Below are positions 49,230 through 61,375 of a stretch of DNA of 64,000 nt, one piece after another. The first letter of the stretch is position 1; every line of letters begins with the position of its first letter. The position numbers and the translations under genes were made by a program. The stretch is from Marchantia polymorpha subsp. ruderalis (Eukaryota; Streptophyta; Marchantiopsida; Marchantiales; Marchantiaceae): contig AP031355.1 of the NCBI GenBank assembly GCA_037833965.1, forward strand, positions 31,335,501 to 31,399,500. The letters are read 5' to 3'. The notes beneath the pieces were generated by a model, which was not told the DNA's origin, searched no databases, and was given only the letters and a program-made list of their open reading frames with translations.

Positions 49230-51429
49230 TGACCTCTGTTTGCAACCACGGCATGCTCCTACAATTCAGCTGTTGAACTTCCGTCCTCTAAATCTCCATA
49301 TGCTATTTCTGAACCTTGTACGCCCGATCGATTACTGGCTAGAGCAGAGAGACCAACGTGACACGGAGAAGAACCTTATAATCTGGCTCGTAAATCACTG
49401 AGCATATCACTCACTTCAATTACAGAATTGTGATGTCCTTCAGAGGCAAATTTACGAGTCAACTACAAGAGAGATTACAAGTCAAACTGCTGTGACTCTT
49501 CATTCAACTGTCGATTATTAGATCGCCCGATGATCAGGTTGGGATGCAAGTCATGTACAAATAGAAATTTCGATCTGGTCATAGGTGACCTAGTGTCAAG
49601 GTGACAGACAATTTCAGTCGCCCGTCAATGAGAAGTGCATGATATGCCAGTCATTACTGTGAACAAGTCTCCAGTTTCTTGATCAAAGGTTTACACGGTG
49701 ATAAGACCGCACAAAACCATAGTGTATGGGAAACGGTCAGTGCACCATAGTAACAACGCCATCTTCCATGTTCCGCGTCTTCACCTGAGTCACAACGTCA
49801 CTCCATTGTGCACAAATCGGACACCTTGGCTAGCTGCCTGTCTCCGTCGTAAACCGTAAATTGTGCCTTAGATTATTCTGTAACCGTCCAGTCTTACCTT
49901 TAGTGCCCCCCTATTCACAGGCGAGTTTCAAACCAAGAGAAGGAACTTTGTAATACACTGTGTAATTCATCTCATTCTTCATAGATTTTTACATCATTGC
50001 TATCTTTCAAAATTCAATGGGGGCCCAAGCGATACATTAGAAAGGATGGAAATACCCCAACAATATCAATTACATGAACTAAAGCTCCGAATGGGCTTGA
50101 CGCTTACAACTTCTGTATACATTTGCTTTCTACAGACCATTGGGTTTTTTCCCTTCAAATTACTCATATATCGAGAAATAAACTATGTTCATGTTCCACC
50201 CTAGATCCTAGGAGTGACATCCAGACCGCATTATTTCTAGGCCATTCCTGCAATGACATGTCAATACAAATTTTGTTCATTTCTTTTCAAAACGTTATCG
50301 ATAAGGTGTTAAGGAATATGAAGATAAGAATTCAACCTATCAAAATGACAGTTTTCTTATATCTTTTTCAAAATCATCTTACCTTTAAGATTATTGAAGC
50401 GCTTAAAATACAATAAAGTAAGCCAATTTTCTCTCCATTTCTTGCTAACCTCAATTTATCCTTATACATGTGTCCTGGAAATGATTTTGAGGTAATGACT
50501 ACGTCTTGAGCACCATATGCATATGTAATGGGAGGTTTAAAGTTTGCCAAGTTATGCATAGAATCAATTACTACACAAGCAGTGGAAGTGGTCAGTCGAT
50601 ATATGGTGAACATAAATGGAGAACATTGAAATGTTGTGAGATAAGTTGTAAAATACATCATAGTAACCGCAATTTAGTATGATATTCGGGAGCATCATAT
50701 TGAACTATCAAGAGTTCTGTTACTTCTGACTTTTGCAGTGAATTTCGATAAGAACAAATCCACTACTTGCTATGTATTTTTTCTTGCAAAGGAGCTGCAA
50801 GCCGCTTTCAAATCTGCAGACATTTGTGGCTATAAATTTTGGCAAATGCCAGGTTTGCCAGAATTAAATTAATTTTTCATCCTAATTCTTGCACTTGCAA
50901 TTGAGATAGCCCTATTCTTATAATTCCCATAGAACTTCAAATATGTGTTCTGATTAGAGTGAAATCAACTCGGTTGTTCTTCAAACTTTGCAATTCTACA
51001 CCCGGGTGACAAAATGAACGAAAAATATTACTAGAAAAATATTTTTGATAGTTAGTTGCTTAAACAAAGATGAATTGGTAGATTAAAAATACAAGTTTCT
51101 TACATCAATGAATACTAATCAAATAAAAATCGCATTTCTGGCATAAATATTTTCATTTCACCTTTTTTCATCACATGGTGGATTTGCGATAATCGTTCTG
51201 AGCATTAAATTTGCATGAATGAAGGAAAAGCTTGTGAGGTTGCTGCGGTTGTCATTTTTTTTAGGTCCCGAAATACCCAGACTGTCTCACAATGTCCGAT
51301 CACATTATTTTACTTTACTTAAATTTTTTATGCATTTGCACTCTCGATTTGTCCGGACTCTCGGGCTCTGTCTCGTGCGCACGCACGCTTTTACTTTTTG
51401 CCATGAAGCAGTTCATGACCGACCTCGTC

Positions 51430-51602
51430 GAAATCTCCTATCCTAATTCCCTCTTTCCCTTGATAATTTCGCCTTTGACTGTACAAATGCTTGGCAACTA
51501 TGCGCTGGAGCTCATGAAATATCCTGTCCTAATTCCCTCTTTCCCTTTGATAATTTCGCCTTTGACTGTACAAATGCTTGGCAACTATGCGCTGGAGCTC
51601 AC
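51430..51602. repeat. Near-identical 86-bp tandem duplication
   Basis: Copy 1 (51430-51515) and copy 2 (51516-51602) are almost identical over their whole length, from GAAAT(C/A)TCCT(A/G)TCCTAATTC to TGCGCTGGAGCTCA. The only visible differences are two substitutions near the start and one extra T in a T run in copy 2. The close match indicates a recent duplication. Confidence 0.95.
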
Positions 51603-52288
51603 GTGGTCTGCCGTCTTATAACATATGGCACTTTGGCCAGATTAATTTTGGCAAATCTGGCATCTAAAAATAAATTGCCAGATTTTATAATGGCTGCTCT
51701 ATGGAAAATGAAAGAAAGATACATGCCAGCCACATAAGCTTGCAGGGAAGAAGTTGGGTACAAGGATTGTCAAAAGAACTCAAACTTAATCAGGAAAACA
51801 TTCTCATGTGTTCTGAGAGTTGTAGTGAATTTGACGTAGCAAAGAAGTCAATATTCCATTCATATGCAGAGCTAAAATTTGTGAAGTATCACTTTGTACA
51901 TTATTTTCAAATGATATCATGATGAGCTTGTAGAAGTTTACTTAAGTTTCAATTATTTTGTTGATACACTTACAAAAAAACGTGTTCGTTTTAATGTTAT
52001 ATCATTCAAATTGTAACATGGGACATATTAATATACTATATACCAACCAAAATATATTTACATATGATTTTTATATTCTCAAAATGTGCAAAAAACTGTT
52101 GAAGTCATCACCAAAGTACATCAAGACAAACTACAGTAAAATCGAGCCAAAAACTTTTTGTACTTCAAAGACTCTAGCTTTCAGCACTTCCATCAGAGCT
52201 TTAATAAGTAATAATTAGCGTTCAAGTGTTGAGCGCTCAGTATACTAATTGAGCTATCTTCTTATGATTATGCGCATCTCTTCATTAG

Positions 52289-52289
<1 letters not shown>

Positions 52290-52320
<31 letters not shown>
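52290..52320. repeat. TA dinucleotide microsatellite
   Basis: An uninterrupted TA run of about 15 units. It is probably length-polymorphic. No functional role is suggested. Confidence 0.95.
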
Positions 52321-52323
<3 letters not shown>

Positions 52324-53025
52324 CAAGTATTTAATATTATCTTATATGTCAATCCAATTATCATCCCTAATAACAACTTTGGATTTGATTTGCTTAAGAA
52401 TTGTGAGAGATAAATATCCACCATGTCTTGCTTCCACACAACATGGTCTACTACCGTATTTTACTTTCTTAAACCTTTAGCTTTCATAAGCATCGTGATC
52501 TTACAACCTCATTCACTCCAATTCTTTATTTATTTTTTAACTCTAAACTAAACAAAAACTCCCAATTCTTATCTACAACAGTGATGTCATAATTGTACTT
52601 CGTTTATGTAACTTGTCCAATTTGAAATAACATTCCTATTCATTTCTCAAAATGCAACCAATTCAAAGTTGCTTCATGCTCTCCAGAAATGTCTGACACG
52701 AACAAAAGTCGTTGCTTTTCCTCTTTAATTTCCCTATATAATTTCAGTAATATTTATTTAGTTATGGAAACATTAAGCGATTCGGCTAAACTCCATGTGT
52801 AGAAAAAGAGAACATTACAAAACTTGAAGAATTCATCACGCCGACTAACCTACTCTCTTCTCTCCCTCTCGTTGCTGTGACGTACAAAACGTAGCGGATT
52901 TGGAAAACCTCCAGTTGGAAGCCCTAGTGCAGGCTGAGCTGCTGTTCTACATCATAGTCTTAGAAAGTGCTAAGGAGTGTCTTCGTCTTACGAGCAAGAG
53001 TGTTTGAGCTTTGCAGTCAGCGAGA

Positions 53026-56000
53026 ATGGCATCCCCGCATACGAAAGAATCGTTGCTTGCATTTCTGGAGGTAAATTTCAAAACATACTCTGGTGGGCAC
53101 GTTAGCTGTCCTTCCTGACAGCCTTTCACAGAAAAATTTCCGGAGTCAATTTTGTTACATAATTTGTGCACTGTATAATGAAACTGATACGGATTTCCTT
53201 CTTTTCCGATTGAAAGCTACCAATATGGCGCTTGGTTTTCAATTTCTGGATTATGTCATTTGGATCCCTCCCCAACGTAGAGGCGTGAAGAGAGCAGGTA
53301 GTATGAAATGCTGGCGCAAATGGGTTCCCGTGTCCTTCATCTGAACGAGTGCTTTAGGAGCTGTTGCCAGTGTAATGTGATCTTATGTGTTCTTGTGGAT
53401 AGCGAGAATGTAAAAGGCCTCCACAGAGATTGAACTTGCCTACACTCTCTTTGACCTCATTTGATTTCGGCTGGGCTTTGAAGCCCATACTTGATTTCGG
53501 CTCCATTTTAAGTTCTTCGCTCATTCGGGCTGAAAAGTACAGTATAGGGTTATGTATGGTATTGGATATTTCAATAATGAGTTTTGTTCTGATAATTCAG
53601 GTCAATCAGATCGAGGCGAAAACTTATGACCATCCAAAAGTTTTGACGGTAGAGGAACAGGTGAGAATGGATTAAATTACTTGTACATTTCACTCTTTGG
53701 TTTGCTTAATATTCCTTAATCCATAAGGGCTTATTAAGCCCTTGTGGTTGAATTACGTGTTATCTCAATTGGACACTTCACTTATTGTGCTTCAACCATA
53801 TTCGATTTTCCTCTCTTACACTTCGCTTTTACTCACATCTATGTATTGTGATTGTCTGCTTCCCTTTTCCGCAACTCCCAATCAGTTTTCTGCGTTTCGT
53901 AGTCCATTGACTTCGTTGATCATTTCAGCAGAATGCTCCGCAATGCTTCTCTTCTGTTCTTTATTGTTCTGTCAGCTACAATATATCTAATTATGCCATA
54001 TCTGGAGGCCATGCGGTTGTACTTCCCGGGTCTCTACTCTATTCGTTCCCTTTCGTGTCAAGTTCTGTGGTTCATAATGTGTTAGTAATTTCGTACATTC
54101 ATGAGTGGTTGCTGTTGCTGAAGATTCAAAGACTGTCGTAGGTATCATCTCAGTAGTTCATGCGGCACATAGGACAAAACAAAAGAGACAATTGTCTATG
54201 TCATATAGACACTTAGCAAATTTCTCAACTGATGTGGATATTTTTTCGTTTCACTTTTCTTGTATCGATGTCAATTGAGATTACCAGTGGTAGTCATTTA
54301 TATTTGTCTTTATGGGCGACATTGTTCAAGTGATTAGCTTCATTTTGTACACATTGTATTGTGATCAAGTTTTTGTAACTTTGCATGAATGCTATCGAGG
54401 ATTTTCACCTGTATCGACTTACATCTTTTTGTATCGATGGTATTTGCTCTTATTAAGAGTGTTCTTAGTTATGGTATTGTGGATTTTGCTAACATTTTAA
54501 CCAGTGTTAACTTGATCCAAGTACTTATATTTTTTGACCTAAAATGCCTCAAGCACTGACTTTACTCTTCCCTTACACTTTTCACGCGAAAAGCTTGTCT
54601 GCCAGCTTACTCCTTATCAACGACCTGGCCTACTCTTGCTCATGCATGGACTTCATAATGTCTTCTATATTGTTTCTGAGCTCGAGCTTGTTGTTTTCAC
54701 ACAAACTTTGCAGAGTGCAATAGTTCTTGTGTTCCAAATCTGGTTGACAAGTCTTTATTCTGGTTCGCCAACAGGTTCGTTCTTTATGTTGGATCTACGG
54801 ATTTTAATAGCCGGTTTGAACGTACTTCTCGTGTATACATTAAATCGAGAAATAATGATGCCCGCAAAGAACGCGTATTTGTTTGTGTTTTCTGCAATTG
54901 TTGCAGGTCCCGACGTGTACCTTAACTGGAACGGGTATATGCAATCGGTGGCTGACCATTGTCTGCTAGCGAACTGCTCCCAACTTTGAAATTATATCGT
55001 ACATATTGCATTGATAGTTTTAAATTTGTAGTATATTTTCCTGTTCACTCAGTATGACAATCACTAATATAATAAACGAGCATTACAATGATAATTTTGA
55101 TTGCATCTATTTGCATATATTTTATTTGCATCATCTGTTCATTTATAGTTGCAGGAAGTCTCCCGAGTCTTAAAAATCAATTTCCTCAGAGCTACATCTT
55201 TGGAAATGTACTTGTGACTCAGGAGGACTTCTGACTTTCGAAGTTTATATTGAGGGTATAGCTATTCTCAACATATGAGAGGGAACAGGTTTATAAAGTA
55301 GAGTTATATATCTGGATATCTGAATGACTGTTGAGGACATTCTACTGTACTTGCTGTCAAACCTTTCATACGGTCGTTCTCTTGTGTTAAAGTGCGCTCA
55401 TTGGTTCTAATTACCATTTTGTTTAGACTCGTAGAAAGCCTTGAATTATTACGCTCGCAATTCCAGGTAAGGCTGGTGCAATATATGCTATCATTTCCCT
55501 TTTGACGTTTGACAGAAGTTCTATGAGCGCGCGATGGCTGAAGACATCAGCCCTTTCTACTTCACGTAATTACAGAGAATGGATGACGATACTTGCCGAT
55601 TAGTTTATTCATCTTTGAGCTAATGCTCCTCTTTATTTGTAGGCCAATTATGTTGGGCATCTGGAAGGAGGACACAGCAAAAATCTTCTATTAAAGGTGG
55701 CCTTTACTTTTGCTGTTATATGGGAGATCTATAAGTTATTAGCTGTCTTTCAGAAAGCTGTTTATACATGAGTTGATAAATATCGTCTTCTTGCAAGCCT
55801 TGCTTCACCACAGCGGTCAAAATAGGCCTTGAGTTCGTGCAGAGTGCATTTTCTTCGTTATCTTTTACATAAGTTAAATTTTTGTTGTTTTCCTTCTCAG
55901 TTTACCACCAATGCTCTTTTATGGTATACTGACACCGTTATCGATCTTCTGTTGCCATTAATTCTGGTTGACCGTTCGTTGCGAAGTCTAATTTGTTCAT

Positions 56001-59000
56001 GTCTGATGGTGGGACTGTCGTTGTGTAGGACAAGAAGAACAGGCTCATCTTAATATCAGCCCTGACTTCAGCAAAGATTGATTTGAAAGGCATGTCTTAC
56101 CTACGTTTTCCATATATTCCTTCGTTATCAACCTGCTGAGTCTTGAAGAGTAGTAGACAGGTCCCATGTCAAGAAAGCTGTTAATCTATGCAAGATGAAC
56201 GATATTGCAGGTGCTTTTCATGTCTCTTCATGTTCTCGTGCTTCTGTTGTCTTGAATTTCTGCAAGCGTCATTTAAAACTTACGGTTTATATTTTGAAGC
56301 AGTGCTATCGCAGCGACTTGGATTAGGAAAGAGTGGCCTGCGTATGGCACCAGAAGACATCATGCAAGCAAGTTTGAAGGTAAGTGTTCTTCCTAGAATA
56401 CTTCTGTGCAGTTGGTTTTCCCTGTATATTTTTTACACTGCAACCTGAATGTTGTACGTTCAAAATGTGATAGCGTGAGTCCCAGCTTCTTTTGTGCTCT
56501 CATCTCAAACTATCTGTAGCTTTTGTGGGCAGTTTTTTAGAGCTGATATTTATTTGTCACAATTGTTCAGTTTTCTTTTAAACTTCATCTACTTCTTCAT
56601 TGCCTCCTACCAATAGCACCTCTTAGCCAGGCCTCGAGGCCTGTGGCCTCAAGATATAACAGGCAATAACTGATGAGAACAGGTATTTTTTAATTTACGT
56701 TGATAGTAGGTTCCTCTCGGATGTGTTACTCCCTTCGCTCTTCAGAACGACTCTGCCAGGTATACCTGAATTCCGAATCCAACTTCTTTGTCCCATACGA
56801 ACTAAATCCTGCTGTACATGCCCTCTATCATTTCTAAGCAATTAGGTTATGCCTTGAATATATTCAGCCTCTCCTAAGTCGGCTAGTTTTGGGCGAGTTA
56901 GAAGAAACCGGTGTGTATATGAGGTAACAGTGGTTAGTATCACTTAACACTATATATTCAAAAGCATTATGTGCAATGTGTACAAAGTGATCAAGCTTTT
57001 ATTTAGTTAGCAATTTATACAATGCTGAGCTTACGTTGACATGTTTTGCTCACTGAAGACCTACGTAGGTATGCGGTTCTTAATTTGCGTACCCATCTCT
57101 CCATGCAATTTGTATTGTTAGTGATGGTGATACACCACCAATGCTGTTGAAAGTATATTGTTAGGAATGTACGATGTGTTGTGTGTTGATTGTATCTCTT
57201 GCGGTTAAGAAATGATAGGTTTTCAAATCTTGCCACATGTTCAGTTAGAGCTTTTGATTCAATAAACACTCAAACTGTTCAGTCCAACTCTGGGATGTAG
57301 AACATAAGAGCAATCTTGGGTCGATAATTCCAAAATTCAAATGCATATATATTACTTCCTAAAGCGTGAGTTTGTGAAGGTCTGTCACACTTCTATTGGA
57401 TGAAGGGTTTAGAATGAAATCAAAAGTGTTTTTCCACCCTCTATCAAACGACGCAACTACTGGTACGTAATCTGGTGTTCATGCCATGCTTGTTGACTGA
57501 GTCTACTTACTGAATTTGAACACCAAAGCTGATCCCTGAATTTCCGAAACTAAGGAGACGGCGTTTGAAATTTTTCGCAGCTGTTTCACCAAGTGGGCTC
57601 GACAAATTTTTAAGACTAATAGGACGGGAGCCTGTTTATGTTGATCTCGAGGTATGTTTCCGCACAATTATTTAATCAGCGAAAAACACGAGGGCAGGAT
57701 GTGAAGTGAAAAGCAAGGAGTCTGGATGACTCAGATTTTTCCTTGTATGTTTGTACTGAATCCTGTACTTGACCACCGCAGGCAATCGTAGTGGTTAGCA
57801 AGGAACAACAACCAGATCTTGCCAGCTATCTTGTTGATATGTCAACAGAATGTATCACTAAGGATCAAGCCACTATCGAGACGCGTGCCGTGCAAGCAAG
57901 TCTGCCAGTTCTTATACAAGGAATGAATGATGATGTAACTAAATCTGGTGAGTTTGTCTAGAAAATTCGCAGTTTGATCTATTTCATCACGTACAGGTTG
58001 TATTTTGAGGACCAGGCTTTAGAAAAAAAGTCCACGTAGGCAGGTAAAGATCTGGCTGATACAAAGAGTATGAGGGTTTGAAGATGTTGAGAAACTCTTC
58101 CTTTTTTGAGGTTACATCTTCTAATAATATGAGGTTACCCTTGCCAGTGGTAAAACCAAAATCGAAAGCTAGCCCGACCGCTCCACAAATGGAATTTGTG
58201 AAGCCAGCTGGCGCCGACGTACAAGCGACGACCAAGTCCATTCTTGATGAGTTCTTATCTGCCGTCCAAAAAGAGGTGGCAGCCTCTTTTCTATTTATCC
58301 CCTGTATAATTAATAGTTCCGATCCCTTATCTCATGACTTCAAAGCATTTGTCTTACCATGCAGAATTGCTGTACTTGTATATTTCTATCTTCTCACTGC
58401 AATGTCGTTCTGAATACAATCCTTGGGTTATCTACTCGTGTTTTGGAAGAAGTCAGTTTTCTCAGGTAGAAGTCACGGTTTATTGCTAACATCGTCCAGA
58501 AAGGACTTTAGGAGGGTTAGCGTCCAAACTACAGAGGTATCAAAGTTCTCTGTGTAGTCTAGAAACTTTTCTGTCAAACCATGAACTCTAAATTCACAGA
58601 AGCTGTCGTCGGGAGGGACGAGCAGGATGAAGGCTGTAAAGGCGGTATGGATCATACTCTTAATTGGAGCCAATGAATATGTGTTAGGAAGACGGCAGAC
58701 TAACCTATCCATTGCATTTTCCTACACCGGAAAGGACGTGCTACACCGTCTGGTGGGATGGTTCATCGCATGCTTACACCACAACACCTACTTCACAGTC
58801 TTGGTTGTTGGCCAACCAAGTGAATCCTCTGATCTCGATTACGGAATAGCATAAATCTGATTTCCTTATCCGAGATTTCTCACGAGTATATGTGAATCCA
58901 CTACTGGAAACTGTTGTGACCATGCGTGTGAGGTGTTTGTCTATACGCTCTGATGTATGCCGATGACATTGGATGGGAAGAAACAGGAAAAAAGATACTA

Positions 59001-61375
59001 GATATGATCTCAAGAACGAAATCGGGTGATGTTTGGAGGCATGGAGGCAATTGTGTAGAGATATTCTATATTGATCTTTGATGGTCAGACTGAGGCACGT
59101 GTTAAACCGCGGACAAGTGACAATCCATGTTTCGATCCTGCATACCTGGGACTTGAGTTCTCCGAAGAGTGTCTTGGGGCCTCTCAGAGAGAATCTTGTC
59201 TAGAAATGGTACAAACAGATTGATGAAACTTTGAAGTTGCTTTGATGTCGGATCTTAGGACCGAAACGTATTGTTCAGTTTTTCTTCAATTCGACCCTTC
59301 TGAGGATTGGAAAGGCATCATGGAGTGCTGATGTCATTTAACGCGCCATCATAGTAGACGTACAGCGAAAAGCCTTTCATGCAGTGATATCAAATGCTTT
59401 GGTCGCGGGGACATCAATATTTCAATTGGACTATAGAGTAAGGGGTTCCCCCGGTCGATATCTAGAAATATCAAGTAATTTTTATCTATGGGGAGGATTT
59501 TCCCACAAGACTGATAATTTCACTCCCAAGTAGTCCTCTTTCTCCTTCATCCACCTTGAATCTAGTCTCTAGAAATCTCATGTGAAGCTTGATCCGATGA
59601 ATACACTGCTTTCAGGCAGGTCTTCATAGGAAGAGAGATTGGACCCTAGGGAGTGTAGCGTCGGTCTAAAGTGTCAGTCTGGAAACTTTTTTGTAACTAA
59701 ATGGTGTTTCAGTTTCAGGTTACCTCTCAAGTGGTAGAGAAGCAGGGGGAGGAGGTTGCCACTGTAACGTCAAATTCCTGGAGGCAACGTTTGGTACCTG
59801 AGCTAGAGAGCATGCTGGTGAGTTGTGTTCTTTTGCTTAAGGTTGTTCTACTTTTATTTACTCATTAAGTTGGTGCAGCAAAGTTGCCAGCTTATCCTTG
59901 ATGTACTCCTGTAGATGGACCCCAAACCCTAATAAATTGCTTAAGCTGTCACCGAGGGATCAATAATAGGTAAAGGCCTGTCCCTATAGCTTTTCTCCCT
60001 TATTCTGCCTATACATTATCTAGCTCAGTTACAGACTTTCCTTCTGTTTCCTTCCGCCTTGCTTTTTCCCTTTACGTCTCTTCACCCAGGATCCATAGAC
60101 GTTCTTGATACTAAGTTTTTTTGTTCTATCCCTGGTTACATTTACCGTGGTTGTTGATTTCGTTCTACGCTTCGGCGTTCTCTTAACATGTACACCGTTT
60201 TTCTCGGAACTGTCCCTTTCCTATCATTCGCTGTTTCGGTGCTTTTATGCCCTTGGTTACTTATACGTGTGGTATTTCTGGTGTTAGTATTGGCTCCTCC
60301 TTGAAGTCTCCTTATATTGCGGTCTGCATGCTTTCTTACAAACAAGCTTTTCGATGCTTGTATAAGCCTACACATTTATCACCTTATGTCGACTCCAATT
60401 TCGTTTATGGCTTCTTGTAACCATCACAACGGTTTCTGGTTTCTTCTTCATTGAATGTTTGTTTGTTTCTTCCTTGCATGATATGCTATTGTGGTCGAAA
60501 TTGTGCTGTCAAGCTAATTCTCACTTCCAGTTGGTTTTGCAGTTGTTCTTTGAATTTCGAAACTATCGTCATATTCTCCTGTTGTAGCTTCATGAGGTTT
60601 ATCTTCTCTTTGCATGTCAAGCGCTTGTGGTCGACAAAACGATATATGATTATTCTGGTTCAGTAACTGATTTTCTATCCAGCATCGATAGATTGCTTGA
60701 CATGCGAAAGAGGACAGAAACCTAATGGCGTTTGTTCAACTAAATACTGCAGCTATTTGGCTTTTGCTTCCAATTGCAAACATCGGCAGCATTTCAATTA
60801 GGTTGCATGTCTCTTCTCTATGCGAAGCAATTGTTTTTACTAACTCGGTCCTTACTGTGTAGGCACCTCGTTCAAGTTTTGTCATAGTCTTGCCGCTTGT
60901 TTATGAACGCACTTTATCCCGGGAACTCACATTATATTGGTCACTAAAAAGGATTTCAACGGAGTTGAAATTCCATCCACATCACCATGCACCCCTCCCT
61001 ACTAACCTACCAACCCTAATCCCGGAACTTCAACCACAGTGTTACCATACCTCATTGCTTCTAGTTTGTAATTGATCAAGATAGTGAATCCTGTTTAACT
61101 ATACGAGCGAGTAAGCCAAGCGGCCACAACAAAAGAGGTTTTTTCTTTGTGTTAAAATGGCTTTGTACGCGTTGGGCTGAATTTCGAATCTGATATGCAA
61201 TTTCTAGCCTAACTGTACAGTTCTGCAAACGTCCGTAAGACCAAATTATTGGAAGGCGTGAAATTGACTCTCTCCTTCTTTTGCACAGGTGGCGTTTAAA
61301 AACGCAGCTTACACCGAAGGCTTTGTTGCAGGTATAGCTAGCTGCTCAAGGGCGAAAGGAAAAGGTCAAACATGA
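53026..61375 (+). CDS. YbaK/ProX-type prolyl-tRNA synthetase-associated (editing) protein
   Basis: Twelve exons: 53026-53070, 53601-53660, 55643-55696, 56029-56089, 56303-56379, 56710-56759, 57380-57462, 57581-57651, 57782-57947, about 58067-58275, 59719-59817 and 61289-61375. With these borders the product is 353 residues. Residues about 15-167 form the aminoacyl-tRNA-editing (YbaK/PrdX) domain: TYDHPKVLTVEEQ, KNLLLKDKKNRL, LSQRLGLGKSGLRMAPED, PLGCVTPFAL, FFHPLSND, and GLDKFLRLIGREPVYVDLE. Such proteins hydrolyse alanine mischarged onto tRNA-Pro (family knowledge). The plant form carries a C-terminal tail, here ending in a predicted helix with VAFKNAAYTEGF. Exon 4 appears to end at a GC donor (AAAG|GCATGT). 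The exon 10 start is uncertain: 58067 keeps frame, but the better polypyrimidine acceptor at 58111 would need a different exon 9 end. All other borders are GT-AG and close in frame. Confidence 0.88.

Larger units (their letters stand above)
49230..53025. other. Divergent intergenic region, MNS3 to ProX-like gene
   Basis: A 3.8-kb spacer with both promoters, since MNS3 reads left and the ProX-like gene reads right. It holds a recent 86-bp tandem duplication at 51430-51602 and a TA microsatellite near 52290-52320. ORFs of 60-109 codons are present; the 109-codon one (51292-51621) is merely the duplication read through. No gene is supported. Confidence 0.5.

Noticed and set aside
51292..51621. 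109-codon plus-strand ORF between MNS3 and the ProX-like gene
   Set aside because: Its length comes from reading through the 86-bp tandem duplication; no coding features.
54636..54989. 117-codon plus-strand ORF in intron 2 of the ProX-like gene
   Set aside because: Hydrophobic low-complexity translation that does not fit the conserved domain; the real exon 3 is at 55643-55696.
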